NCBI RefSeq assembly: GCF_013033515.1
Contig: NZ_WQEG01000004.1
Location: 248,001 to 312,000 of the forward strand
DNA: 64,000 bases
Origin: Ruegeria sp. HKCCA6707
GTDB taxonomy: Bacteria; Pseudomonadota; Alphaproteobacteria; Rhodobacterales; Rhodobacteraceae
Reading direction: 5' to 3'
Positions 53,621 to 62,420 of this stretch are shown here, in pieces. Under the pieces are notes generated by a model. It was not told where the DNA came from, did not search any database, and worked only from the letters and a program-made list of their open reading frames with translations. Positions within the stretch are counted from its first letter, which is position 1. Every line of letters begins with the position of its first letter. Both the position numbers and the translations under genes were made by a program.

Positions 53621-54658
53621 TCAATAATCGTCATCGTCTGATTTGAGGCCACCAATCTGACGGACCTCATCCAGACCTTCCTTGGCCATATCTTCGATAA
53701 TCGTCAGGAAATCCGCGTTCACAAGCCGTTTGGCGCGCTCAAGCAGAATGGGCAGTGGGCTCGACGGTTCGCAGCGTGCGTAATAGTCCATGATGTGGTC
53801 CAGCATACGCGTGACATCCTCGGGCGAGTTGATCGCCCCGCCGCCCGACGGACCAGCAGCTGCCGGAGCTGCAGAAGAAACAGGCGCGTCGTCATCGCTA
53901 TCGCTTACGTCATCAATCGCCGCCTCGCCCACGTCAGCATAACGTGCCAACGCTTGTTGAATACTCTTCAACGCCTCGGTCAGCGGATCAAGATTTGGTC
54001 CTTCGCCAGGCGTTTTATCGGCAAAGATTGCATCGATAGCAGCGATATCTTCCAGCGCTGCGGCAGCAGCTTCGGCATTTGCAGCCAGTACCTCGTCATC
54101 GGTGTCTTTGAAAGCCGCCGCAACACTGTTTTCGTCGGGTATCTCTTCCAGATCCGCAGGCATGTTGATCCGGCCATCAACCACGTCGAGATGGCGCAGT
54201 GTCATACGGCCAAACATGCGACTGTCTGTGATACCGGTGCGCCGCAAAGCGCGCACCATGCGGTCCGACGAGGACAACCCCTGAACCGCGTTTATGCGCA
54301 TCGTGGCATCGCCATCGTCTTCATCAAGTTCGGGATGGCATGTGTCCCAGAACTCATCCAGCAGCGATTTCGCATAGCCAACTGCCGCGGCGAACGCTGG
54401 CAGACCTTTGGTGTGCAGAACGGCCTCGGCCAGATAAATGGCGGCACGCAAGTCATGGCTCTTGTCCATAACCGCCAGCGCCTTGTCTTCGACGTCGCTC
54501 CAGTCCTGCTCTTCTGCTGCAACGATCTCGTCGCCCATCTGCCGCTCTTCACCGGGCTGTGCAGCGATTTCAAGATCCGTAAACGCTGGATCGTATTCCA
54601 GATTCTCTCCGCTTGGAGGTTCTTCACCTCTGGGTTCGAGATATGAGGATAGGTCCAT
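53621..54658 (-). CDS. tssA: T6SS baseplate/sheath-cap protein TssA
   Basis: A 345-residue TssA, the first gene of the main operon. The ImpA_N domain has DPAFTDLEIAAQPGEERQMG, EEQDWSDVEDKALAVMDKSH, DLRAAIYLAEAVLHTKGLPA and LLDEFWDTCHPELDEDDGDA. The C-terminus ends with MLDHIMDYYARCEPSSPLPI and LLERAKRLVNADFLTIIEDM, then a short acidic tail (KSDDDDY). Between is an Asp/Ala-rich linker. It belongs to the short TssA class that helps sheath priming. The promoter for the operon must lie in 54659-55064. Confidence 0.93.
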   Translation of the reverse strand: MDLSSYLEPRGEEPPSGENLEYDPAFTDLEIAAQPGEERQMGDEIVAAEEQDWSDVEDKALAVMDKSHDLRAAIYLAEAVLHTKGLPAFAAAVGYAKSLLDEFWDTCHPELDEDDGDATMRINAVQGLSSSDRMVRALRRTGITDSRMFGRMTLRHLDVVDGRINMPADLEEIPDENSVAAAFKDTDDEVLAANAEAAAAALEDIAAIDAIFADKTPGEGPNLDPLTEALKSIQQALARYADVGEAAIDDVSDSDDDAPVSSAAPAAAGPSGGGAINSPEDVTRMLDHIMDYYARCEPSSPLPILLERAKRLVNADFLTIIEDMAKEGLDEVRQIGGLKSDDDDY

Positions 54659-55064
54659 TTTCTGTTATCACCCTATTGCCCGTTGGCCGCGTTTCGTTGT
54701 TGTTTATCGCCTACCGCAGTGCTCACGATCTTGTGTATGACCTAGTTCACATGATCATTAAACTCGCAAACTTTTCTACTATTTTCGCAGCTCGTGTTCT
54801 GAATCAGCCGCATCACCGGGCTAAAGTCAAACCTCTTAAATACGTTTTTTTTGCGGCATGGGCTCGGCGCTACACTGCTGAAATTCAATCGCGGCTTTCT
54901 GGTCACAGGCGCTTCGTGCATGTCTTGGAAAAAACTTCTTCCCGCGTCGAACCGAATGCTGCAATGATCAAGCCTGAATGCGTTTGAGCCTTATATTCTT
55001 GATCCTGACGCGATCTGACATCGGCTTTGCAGGGTCGATCCACGACGACGAAAAAGGGAAAAAC
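54659..55064. promoter_or_regulatory. Divergent intergenic region driving the T6SS operon and the ExbBD-like operon
   Basis: About 400 bases without a convincing gene. The segment 54730-54870 is visibly AT-richer than its surroundings. I see no clear sigma-54 site (TGGCAC-TTGC type) and cannot fix -35/-10 boxes by eye. An in-frame extension of the gene at 55065 reaches 54978, but its first 29 codons have no signal-like sequence. Both operons probably start here. Confidence 0.55.
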
Positions 55065-55481
55065 ATGAAAATTCGCATACTTGGCGCAATTGCGCTGATG
55101 CTCGCACCGCTGGTTGTCGCAGCTGAAGAGGGGAAGCTGTCGATTGAGTTGAACAAGTTCGAACCTGGTGAGAGCAACGGATGTCGTGCGTATTTTCTGT
55201 TTCGAAATCGGACGGAGAACAGTTTTGAAGACTTTGAAATGTCGCTGGCTATCCTGGACAATGATGGTGTGATTGACCGGCTTCTTTCCATTGACGCCTC
55301 GCCGCTGCCTGTGCAGCGCACCGTGCTGAAACTGTTTGAAATCCCCGAGGTCAATTGCGCAGACATATCCGAAGTTCTGCTGCATGATCTGCCTGCTTGC
55401 AAGCCACAGAACGCTGAACCGATGGATTGCTTCCCACTGCTGACGCTTGGCAGCAAAACGACAGCTAATCTGGCGCAATAG
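55065..55481 (+). CDS. Small exported protein of unknown function at the head of the ExbBD-like operon
   Basis: A 138-residue protein with a classical signal peptide MKIRILGAIALMLAPLVVAA cleaved before EEGK; I choose the ATG at 55065 because it gives this signal, with an AAAGGGAA before it. The mature part is a small beta-rich domain (CRAYFLFRNRTENSFEDFEM, LAILDNDGVIDRLLSIDASP) with four cysteines (CRAYF, NCADI, PACKP, MDCFP), probably in disulphides in the periplasm. The ExbB-like gene begins 3 bases after its stop, so the products likely work together. I do not recognise the family. Confidence 0.7.
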   Translation: MKIRILGAIALMLAPLVVAAEEGKLSIELNKFEPGESNGCRAYFLFRNRTENSFEDFEMSLAILDNDGVIDRLLSIDASPLPVQRTVLKLFEIPEVNCADISEVLLHDLPACKPQNAEPMDCFPLLTLGSKTTANLAQ

Positions 55482-55484
55482 ACA

Positions 55485-56105
55485 ATGTTTGGCTTTGAAA
55501 ACTTGGGCACAGGTGGGCCCATCATTGCGGTTCTTGGTCTGCTGTCGTTGCTGTCGCTGACCCTTATCGTGGTCAAAACCCTGCAATTGGCGCCGGTGCG
55601 GTCGGGCGAAGCATCGCGGGATGCCGCCTTTGTACAATGGGCCAACGGGGATCGACAGCCTGCTCAGGCGGCAGTGGCAGCCGGCAAATCCCCTGCTGAT
55701 CGCGTTTGCGCCTATGCAATGCAGGCCCTGATGGATGGGTTTAAGGGATCAGCGCTGATGGCTGAATTGACCCGACGCGGCAATCAGGAATTTGTTGCAA
55801 TGAACACCTGGATCAGAGTGCTGGAGCTGATTGCGATGATCTCACCGCTTTTGGGCCTGCTGGGAACCGTGACCGGCATGATCCAATCTTTCCAACAGTT
55901 GGAACTCGCCCAGGGCGCCGCCAACGCGTCGGTCCTTGCGGGCGGTATCTGGCAGGCCTTGCTGACCACCGCCGCAGGGCTTTTGGTCGCCATTCCCGCA
56001 GCCATCGGCGCCTCACTTCTGTCAGGGCGCGCCGAGGCCGGGGCGCAATCCATCGAAAACGCCATCGGCCAGTTGATGGTGATCGAGGAACGCGGCACGC
56101 CCTAG
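55485..56105 (+). CDS. MotA/TolQ/ExbB-type proton channel protein
   Basis: A 206-residue inner-membrane protein of the TolQ/ExbB family. Transmembrane helices lie near 8-28, 110-140 and 150-180. The conserved region [20 protein letters not shown] followed by [20 protein letters not shown] and [20 protein letters not shown] is diagnostic, including the Thr residues lining the proton path. With the following ExbD-like proteins it should form a pmf-driven motor. No TonB-dependent receptor is nearby; the genomic partner is the T6SS. Confidence 0.9.
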   Translation: MFGFENLGTGGPIIAVLGLLSLLSLTLIVVKTLQLAPVRSGEASRDAAFVQWANGDRQPAQAAVAAGKSPADRVCAYAMQALMDGFKGSALMAELTRRGNQEFVAMNTWIRVLELIAMISPLLGLLGTVTGMIQSFQQLELAQGAANASVLAGGIWQALLTTAAGLLVAIPAAIGASLLSGRAEAGAQSIENAIGQLMVIEERGTP

Positions 56106-56114
56106 GACTCAGTC

Positions 56115-56549
56115 ATGACCAACGAACTCACTCTGCACAGGCGCAAACCGACCCGGCCCTTGATCTCTTTGGTGCCGATGATCGATGTGTTGCTGATCCT
56201 GCTGGTGTTTTTCATGGTCACTTCGACCTATCTGAACCTCGACATGATCCCGGCGCTTGCGCAATCAGATCGCCCTGCCCCGGCGCAAGAGGTGTCGGGC
56301 GAGGCCAATGCCAGCGCCTTGTTGATCCGCATCGGCGCTGACGGCGCACCTTATCATCAGGGCAAGCCGATGACCCTGTCCGAACTCGACACATTGTTGG
56401 CGGTGCGTCTTGGGGATGACCCGTCAACTCAGGTCATCATTCTGCCCACAGGGGGTGCGGCACTGCAATCGCTGGTATCGGTGATGGACAGTGTGACACT
56501 GGCAGGCGTTGTGAACATGCGTGTCGTGCGTCTTGAGGCCAGCCCATGA
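56115..56549 (+). CDS. ExbD/TolR-family protein (first copy)
   Basis: A 144-residue ExbD/TolR protein: cytoplasmic start RRKPTRPLISLVPMIDVLLI, one transmembrane helix (about 15-37) containing the essential proton-carrying Asp in PMIDVLLILLVFFMV, then a periplasmic domain (TQVIILPTGGAALQSLVSVM). It couples the proton flow of the ExbB-like channel to periplasmic movement. The following gene overlaps it by 4 bases. Confidence 0.9.
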   Translation: MTNELTLHRRKPTRPLISLVPMIDVLLILLVFFMVTSTYLNLDMIPALAQSDRPAPAQEVSGEANASALLIRIGADGAPYHQGKPMTLSELDTLLAVRLGDDPSTQVIILPTGGAALQSLVSVMDSVTLAGVVNMRVVRLEASP

Positions 56550-56956
56550 GGATCACGCGCCCTGCCCCGCGCACGCAGCCCGAGACCATTATCGCGCTGA
56601 TCGATGTGGTGTTCTTTCTGCTAGTGTTCTTCATGCTGATCGGTCGCATGGACGCTACTGCACCGTTTGATGTGACCCCGCCAACGGCCACTACCGGTGC
56701 AGATATGCCTGCCGGTGGTATCACCTTGTCAGTGGGTGCTGATGGTGTGTTGGCTTTGGACGGCGTCGAACTGAGCCAGCAAGACGCACAGGGCAAAGTG
56801 CTGGCGAGGATCTCTAACAATCCTGAAACGCGTGTGCGCATCAACGCCCATCGTGACGCGATTTTGCGCGACATCCTGCCCCTGATCGCGCGGTTTGAGG
56901 CCATGGGTGCGCGCGAGGTAGTTCTGGTCGTGACACCTCTGGGGCCGATCCGGTGA
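56546..56956 (+). CDS. ExbD/TolR-family protein (second copy)
   Basis: A 136-residue ExbD/TolR paralogue with the membrane motif IALIDVVFFLLVFFMLIGR (essential Asp retained) and periplasmic TRVRINAHRDAILRDILPLI. The start overlaps the preceding copy as ATGA. Two different ExbD-like proteins beside one ExbB suggest a heteromeric motor, as in some TolQRA/ExbBD variants. Confidence 0.9.
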   Translation: MRITRPAPRTQPETIIALIDVVFFLLVFFMLIGRMDATAPFDVTPPTATTGADMPAGGITLSVGADGVLALDGVELSQQDAQGKVLARISNNPETRVRINAHRDAILRDILPLIARFEAMGAREVVLVVTPLGPIR

Positions 56957-58359
56957 CGGGCGGACCGCTGATTTGGGGGGCCGGGCTTGTAGGCTCGGTC
57001 GCGCTGCATGTCGCTGGGGCGCTGCTCTTGCTCGGGACCATCGACCCCGACCCGGTGCTGGACCAGCCCGTTCCCGAAACGCGGATGCAATTGTCGGCCC
57101 ACCAGGTGAAGCAAAGCCAAGCGGTCGAAGCCCAACTGCAATCCGATGCGGCCCGGGCCAAAACGGCCAGCGGGGCGCGTTTGGATCAGGGTGTCATAAG
57201 GCAATCCAGCGCTGCCGCTGCCCCATTGCCACAGCAATCGCTTGCAGCGTCACCGCCACAAACCAACGCGCGGCCCCCGCTCGCGCATACTGCCAACCGG
57301 ATCAAAGCGCAGCTGGCGCCAACGCTGGGCCTGACCGAAATTACCAGCGCCGCTGAGGTGCTTGTGAGTGCCCAAGTGTCCCCGACCCCTGTCGTCGCTA
57401 CGGTTGTCAACCAGGCATTGTCACGACCCGCAGAGCTGGAGGCACAGACCATTGTCTCGGCCACCCCGGCGACCGAAACGGCGCAGGCGGTTTCGCCACA
57501 ACCTGTTGCGCTCATACAATCCGAGCCCGACACGACAACAGCCGTGGCCTCAGATGTCATGTCAACAACCGGAGACGGCCCGATTGACCCCGTCTCGCTG
57601 GCCGCAATCCAAAGTTTCATGCGCCCCGAGGATGCCGCACAGGCTGCGCAGGATTTGCGTGACGGGATCGATGGCCTGCTGGCCCAAGTGCCCTGCTCCC
57701 GCCTGCAGGTGCAGTTCCAACCCGAAACCAACACGCTTGAGGTGATCGGCCATATTCCCGAAGACGGGTTGCGCGCTCCGACGCTTGCGGCGTTGCAGGC
57801 CCAGATGGGCGAGAATATCCGCGTCGCCGACAACATCCTGCTGCTGCCCCGTCCACAATGCGGCGCGCTGAGCGGAATTGCAGATGTCGGCCTGCCGCAA
57901 TCTACAGACCAGATCACCAACCCTCTGCTGATCGGCGACGATGTGCACGCGCGCGAATTTCGCTATGTCCAGGGTCAGCAACTGGTTCTGGATCTGTCCG
58001 GCGCAGATTACGACGCCTATGTCTATGTGGATTATTTCGATGCCGATGGGCAGGTGATCCACCTCAGCCCCAACGCGTCAACACCGGTGGAGCTGACACC
58101 GGCCAAAGCCTCGCTTCGTATCGGAGCAGATGCGCCCGGCGAACCGGGGCTATTCATCACCATCGGCCCACCTTACGGCCAGGAGATCGCAGTGGCCTTT
58201 GCGTCTTCGGTGCCGCTTTACCAGGACGAACGGCCATTGGTCGAACCCGCTGATGACTACCTGAGATTCCTGAAATCCCGCATTTCTGCGGCCCGCTCGG
58301 AGAACCCGGATTTCAAAGGTGAATGGGTCTATTTCTTCATCACCACCGCAGCAGAATAG
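56953..58359 (+). CDS. TonB-position membrane protein with BON-like and DUF4384-like periplasmic regions
   Basis: A 468-residue protein starting with GTG that overlaps the second ExbD stop by 4 bases. One N-terminal transmembrane helix (about 5-28), a long Gln/Ala/Pro-rich spacer as in TonB or TolA, then from about 225 a region with CSRLQVQFQPETNTLEVIGH (BON-like) and LVLDLSGADYDAYVYVDYFD with GQVIHLSPN (DUF4384-like), similar to the periplasmic half of the kinase at 20323. No TonB C-terminal box is seen. The protein could transmit energy or a signal from the ExbBDD motor to the T6SS or to the outer membrane. Convergent with the next gene. Confidence 0.75.
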   Translation: MTGGPLIWGAGLVGSVALHVAGALLLLGTIDPDPVLDQPVPETRMQLSAHQVKQSQAVEAQLQSDAARAKTASGARLDQGVIRQSSAAAAPLPQQSLAASPPQTNARPPLAHTANRIKAQLAPTLGLTEITSAAEVLVSAQVSPTPVVATVVNQALSRPAELEAQTIVSATPATETAQAVSPQPVALIQSEPDTTTAVASDVMSTTGDGPIDPVSLAAIQSFMRPEDAAQAAQDLRDGIDGLLAQVPCSRLQVQFQPETNTLEVIGHIPEDGLRAPTLAALQAQMGENIRVADNILLLPRPQCGALSGIADVGLPQSTDQITNPLLIGDDVHAREFRYVQGQQLVLDLSGADYDAYVYVDYFDADGQVIHLSPNASTPVELTPAKASLRIGADAPGEPGLFITIGPPYGQEIAVAFASSVPLYQDERPLVEPADDYLRFLKSRISAARSENPDFKGEWVYFFITTAAE

Positions 58360-58367
58360 CCTAGACG

Positions 58368-59147
58368 TCAACCTATGCTGTCGTGCAAGCCGAGCGCAGC
58401 CCGTAGATCGCGAACCCGTTCGGCGTTATCTTTGGCAAGGCTGCCATCTGCATTGTGCAGATTGTTTTCAAACCCGATCCGCATCTCGCCACCCATTTGG
58501 TGGGCCTTGACCAGGCAGGCCGTTTCAGTCTGACCGAAGGCACATGCCATCCAGCGCGTTGGCCGAGTGCCGACATCCAGAAACGGTTGCAGGTTTTCCG
58601 GGCGACTCGGTAACCCGTCCTCATAGCGCCCCAACACAAACAGAACGCGCTGCGGCTTATCGGGTATCACATGCCGGTCTTGCAGTTCCTCAAGCCACTC
58701 CCGATCTTTCGGAGAATAGAGAATGTGTTGGATTTCAATGTCCGAATCATCCGCCCAGTGATAGAACCGCCCCGCCGTGGCATCATCGGTACCGGTCATT
58801 TGTTCCCGCAAAGCGACCGAGACACGCTGCGGCATCACATCTCTGACCAGTTTTCGTTGATCCGCAGCATCATATCGGTCGAGGCTTTCGGTGGTGATCT
58901 GCACCTGCAATTCCGGTACCTGCAGGGTGCATTCCTGCAAAACCTCGCGATATTGCCCGGCATCCAGCAGGTGATTGCCTGCGCTGTCGCGAACATGTGC
59001 ATGAAGGGCGTCCGCCCCAGCGGCATGGCACTCCTGTGCGCAGGCGATTAATTCGGCAACAGTTGTCGGGACCGCAGGATGATCCGCCTTGGTCTTGCGG
59101 CCACCATTGGGCGCGACCATGATAAACGGCTTTTTGAACTCATTCAT
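58368..59147 (-). CDS. 3-keto-5-aminohexanoate cleavage-type enzyme (BKACE, DUF849)
   Basis: A 259-residue TIM-barrel protein of the BKACE family. Zinc-binding histidines are in ALHAHVRDSAG (His49 and His51). Other conserved text is IMVAPNGGRKTK (N-terminus), VQITTESLDRYD, DVGTRPTRWMACAFG and RIGFENNLHNADG. These enzymes condense a beta-keto acid with acetyl-CoA; the substrate here is not predictable. It is a little shorter than usual. It stands alone, ending 9 bases from the convergent T6SS fringe gene. Confidence 0.88.
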   Translation of the reverse strand: MNEFKKPFIMVAPNGGRKTKADHPAVPTTVAELIACAQECHAAGADALHAHVRDSAGNHLLDAGQYREVLQECTLQVPELQVQITTESLDRYDAADQRKLVRDVMPQRVSVALREQMTGTDDATAGRFYHWADDSDIEIQHILYSPKDREWLEELQDRHVIPDKPQRVLFVLGRYEDGLPSRPENLQPFLDVGTRPTRWMACAFGQTETACLVKAHQMGGEMRIGFENNLHNADGSLAKDNAERVRDLRAALGLHDSIG

Positions 59148-59238
59148 GGCTGCTGTCTGGTTGCTTTGCGCCGGGCTGGCAAGAGCCTTTCTTCTGCTTT
59201 TCCTTTGTCGCTTGTTGCGTTGAAATCAACGGGCGACT

Positions 59239-59904
59239 TCAAACGCCTTGCGACATCAGCAAAAGATGGTCGGTGACAGCGACAAAAAACAAGACACTGC
59301 CGGTCAGCACAAACACATGCCAGATGGTGTTGTGAAAGGGCAGCCATTCCATCAGGTAAAAAACCACGCCGACCGTATAGACTAGGCCACCTGCGATCAT
59401 AAGCGTCAGGACAAAGGGCGATAGCTCGGCCAGCATGGAATGCCCGGCAAGCACAGCCGCCCAGCCCATGATCAAATAAAGCGCAAGGCCGAACCAGCGG
59501 AACCTGTCAGGGTCCATCATTTTCAAAACCGATCCAAGCGTGGCCGATGACCACAACCCCACCAAAAGCCCGGTGGTGGGGGCGCCTGAAAGCACAAGAA
59601 AGGGCGTATATGTCCCTGCAATTTTTACATAGATGCCCGAATGGTCCAGACGGCGAAACAGGTCGGTCATGCGATGGGTGTCGAACATGTTGTAAACCGC
59701 CGAGAACGACAGCATCAGCACCAGGGTGCAGCCATAGATTGATGCGGCCAGAACGGCTTCGGTCTTGGGGTGGCTGTAGGCTGTGACCCATATGAGGATC
59801 GGCACCGCGATGACGGCTGAGGACACCCCAAGTACATGAACACATCCGTCGCTGATACGCTCTGCCCGGCTATAGGCTGGTCGGATATGCGCAAAAGACA
59901 TCAT
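59239..59904 (-). CDS. Hemolysin III/PAQR-family membrane protein
   Basis: A 221-residue seven-helix membrane protein. Family residues are RISDGCVHVLG, FSAVYNMFDTHRMTDLFRRLDHSGIYVKIAGTYTP (split over two helices) and the closing PFHNTIWHVFVLTGS with its two histidines. In animals the family includes adiponectin receptors; bacterial members are often called hemolysin III though activity is seldom shown. A hydrolase-type metal site built by the histidines is likely. No operon partner. Confidence 0.9.
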   Translation of the reverse strand: MMSFAHIRPAYSRAERISDGCVHVLGVSSAVIAVPILIWVTAYSHPKTEAVLAASIYGCTLVLMLSFSAVYNMFDTHRMTDLFRRLDHSGIYVKIAGTYTPFLVLSGAPTTGLLVGLWSSATLGSVLKMMDPDRFRWFGLALYLIMGWAAVLAGHSMLAELSPFVLTLMIAGGLVYTVGVVFYLMEWLPFHNTIWHVFVLTGSVLFFVAVTDHLLLMSQGV

Positions 59905-59970
59905 GGATCAAAGGTAAGCGCACAGAACCCACGCAACAAGTTAACAAAACCGCGAGTGTTAGCGCCACGC

Positions 59971-62307
59971 CTATTCCGGCGTGTCATCCGGTTTGGGATC
60001 CTTGTACCGGTTCAGATCAAAAATCCCCGCCTGTAATGGGTCGCTTGCGGCAAAAGCCTGATGCAACTGGTCGCTTGATGGCCAGAAGTTCGGGCTGGTC
60101 CGGCGCACACCAAAATTGTTGACCAAAGTCAGATAGTCCTCCTGCGTCGCGATGGATTTCACCTCTTCTGTAAACACATCAAGCTGTGATTGCGGCACCC
60201 GAAAGAAGAAATTGGGATAGCTGCCGAAGAGCCCGGGGAGGATCGTCAGAACATCCTCGTCAGGCTGGCGCCGTGACGGCTCGTGAAACAGAAACGCGAT
60301 ATTGGAATGCGCTTTGTCATGGGCGATGGTGAAGATCTGATCCTCTTTGTCCGGGGTCTCGATGATCAAGACCGAGAGATCTGGAAAGAACTTGGCCCAG
60401 GGTCCAGGTTCAGCAGCGATGGTGCGCAGGGCCTGATCCCTGCAGGTTTCGTCCGTGCACCGATTTATCGGGTCAGACAGAGGCCAAAGACCACCGCCTC
60501 GCGCAAGTAACGCCAGCAGAAATTCCTGTTTCGGTTGGTTTGTGGCATACGCGATCCCGGTGGGAAACGTGTCATCCACCCGCCGCTGATGCCAGTAGGT
60601 ATGCAATTGGGCCAGAGGCCCGCTATACCAGCTCTTGTGCAACTCTGGTCGGTTCTCACGTGGTATGAAGGTCAGGAATAGATCCTCGCTCTCCATCCGC
60701 AACTCGTCCATGTAAAGCCGTGTGGCCAGTTGATGTTCGATCCGGCCAAAGACATCGAAACCGGCAACCAGGACGTAATAGATCCGCTCGAACACGGGGT
60801 AGTCGATCACCCATGCGGTTTCCGGGACCGCCCCGTGAAACCCTGTCATGGCCGACGCATTGTCGAAATTTCGAAACACCGTCAGTAGGGCGTTTGTGTT
60901 CGTGCCCTCACCGTCCCAGATCGCGTCATAGCCAAACCCTTGTTGATGCGCCGGACTGGCGCGGTATCGGGCGTCGCGGAATTCAAGATAGCGGACCTGA
61001 TTTTTATGGGACAGACCATGCAAATCGCCCAGCTTTCCTCGATCGACCTGCGCCACCGGCAATTCAAGGAAGGCGGCGCCGTCTTGTAGGAAACCTGGGT
61101 CGGTGACCGACAAATCGGCGTCCGGGTCCAGGAAACTGACCCAGAACCGATCCTCAATCACGTCAACCGCTGTGGCCCCATGACAGACGGGGCCGCGGAT
61201 AAAGCTGCGCACAAAAAACAGGGCGTCGTCCAACAGAAACTGATAGCGCGATCTTGCGGGCAGGCTGGCGAAGGTAGTGAACGGATCACCGCCCTCGGCA
61301 TCTCCGTAAGACGGCAACGCGGTCAGCGCCCAATCGCTGTCCAAAAACAGCTCTTGATACCGCGCCATGCGGTCGGCGCCCAGCGAGTAGACCAGATGCT
61401 CTTTGTGGACGATGGTTTCGTCGATCACCCGCAGCCTGTAGTAGAACGGCCCGTCTCCGGGGCTGTCGAACGGGCGGCGGGTTGCGATGACATCGATCTC
61501 TTGGCCGTACGGAGTTCTGGATCGGACCAATTGGAAAAACCGTCGGGGGTCATCCCCGACAAAGTGCAGATGGGCCAGGAACAGGTGTTCGTAGAGATAG
61601 CGGCTCATCAACTGGGTCCGCATATCTGAGGCGTTCAAAAAGGCCTCCCATTCGGCAAGCTGACGTTGGATGTCTTCCGGCACCTCGGTTTGTAGTGTAG
61701 GTACAACCGCTCCTGCGCGCGCCCAGGCCGCCAAGGTTGCATATTTGTCATCGCCCAAAGCTGCGGCTGCATAGGGCATTCCGGCCAATGGGTTGTTTTT
61801 GGCAAACGCGTCGAACTGATCGGGCGTGGGGCAAACCAGAGTTCGATCAACAGCAAGCTCCAATGCCTGCGGGACAGGCGCATTCGTGGCCAAGGGGGTC
61901 TGCCTCCCCAACTCAAGATAGCGTTCGATCAGATTGGCCGAGGCTTCTGCCTGCTGCGGATCACGGGTGACAGAAAAGAATCCAAGATCCCGCCAACCTG
62001 CCACGGTTGTGGCATCAATCCCCAGCCGCGTGGGCTGCGCATCGCTCAGACGTTCGGTGTGATAGACAGGCTGCTGGCTCGCGCCGCGCAGAATACCTTG
62101 TGGGGATGTCAGTTTAAGCTGACAGGGTGCGTCATAGCAGCTGTGGCAGACAACACAGCGCTTATCCAGAACCTCTTTCACATCCTTCCAAGCAGGTTCA
62201 GACAGCGTATCTTGGCTATGTGCCATGATTGGAAAGCAAAGCGCAAAGACCAGCCAAAGCACCCCTGCGTTCCATTTCTGACCCGTGTGTTGTCGATCAT
62301 GCGGCAT
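59971..62307 (-). CDS. cti: Fatty acid cis/trans isomerase (Cti)
   Basis: A 778-residue periplasmic enzyme. I start at MPHDRQHTGQ (62307), which gives the signal peptide KWNAGVLWLVFALCFPIMAHS; the frame opens 37 codons upstream without signal features. The haem-c motif CVVCHSC is at 51-57. Other conserved parts are ADRMARYQELFLDSDW, AMTGFHGAVPETAWVIDYPV, ERIYYVLVAGFDVFGRIEHQ and NIAFLFHEPSRRQPDED. Cti converts cis to trans unsaturated membrane fatty acids under solvent or heat stress. It sits downstream of a LysR gene on the same strand. Confidence 0.93.
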   Translation of the reverse strand: MPHDRQHTGQKWNAGVLWLVFALCFPIMAHSQDTLSEPAWKDVKEVLDKRCVVCHSCYDAPCQLKLTSPQGILRGASQQPVYHTERLSDAQPTRLGIDATTVAGWRDLGFFSVTRDPQQAEASANLIERYLELGRQTPLATNAPVPQALELAVDRTLVCPTPDQFDAFAKNNPLAGMPYAAAALGDDKYATLAAWARAGAVVPTLQTEVPEDIQRQLAEWEAFLNASDMRTQLMSRYLYEHLFLAHLHFVGDDPRRFFQLVRSRTPYGQEIDVIATRRPFDSPGDGPFYYRLRVIDETIVHKEHLVYSLGADRMARYQELFLDSDWALTALPSYGDAEGGDPFTTFASLPARSRYQFLLDDALFFVRSFIRGPVCHGATAVDVIEDRFWVSFLDPDADLSVTDPGFLQDGAAFLELPVAQVDRGKLGDLHGLSHKNQVRYLEFRDARYRASPAHQQGFGYDAIWDGEGTNTNALLTVFRNFDNASAMTGFHGAVPETAWVIDYPVFERIYYVLVAGFDVFGRIEHQLATRLYMDELRMESEDLFLTFIPRENRPELHKSWYSGPLAQLHTYWHQRRVDDTFPTGIAYATNQPKQEFLLALLARGGGLWPLSDPINRCTDETCRDQALRTIAAEPGPWAKFFPDLSVLIIETPDKEDQIFTIAHDKAHSNIAFLFHEPSRRQPDEDVLTILPGLFGSYPNFFFRVPQSQLDVFTEEVKSIATQEDYLTLVNNFGVRRTSPNFWPSSDQLHQAFAASDPLQAGIFDLNRYKDPKPDDTPE

Positions 62308-62420
62308 GTCCGGCCCCCTGTTCGGCAGATGTCTGCAAGACCCATGACACCCCGATCCGAGATCGGATACAAGCCGGGACCGGATTAAGTTTGCCGGAAA
62401 GCGGTCCTGCATGAGCAAGA

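Noticed and set aside
59966..59983. Hairpin at the cti stop codon (CACGCC with GGCGTG)
   Set aside because: Six-base stem without a T run directly after it; overlaps coding sequence.
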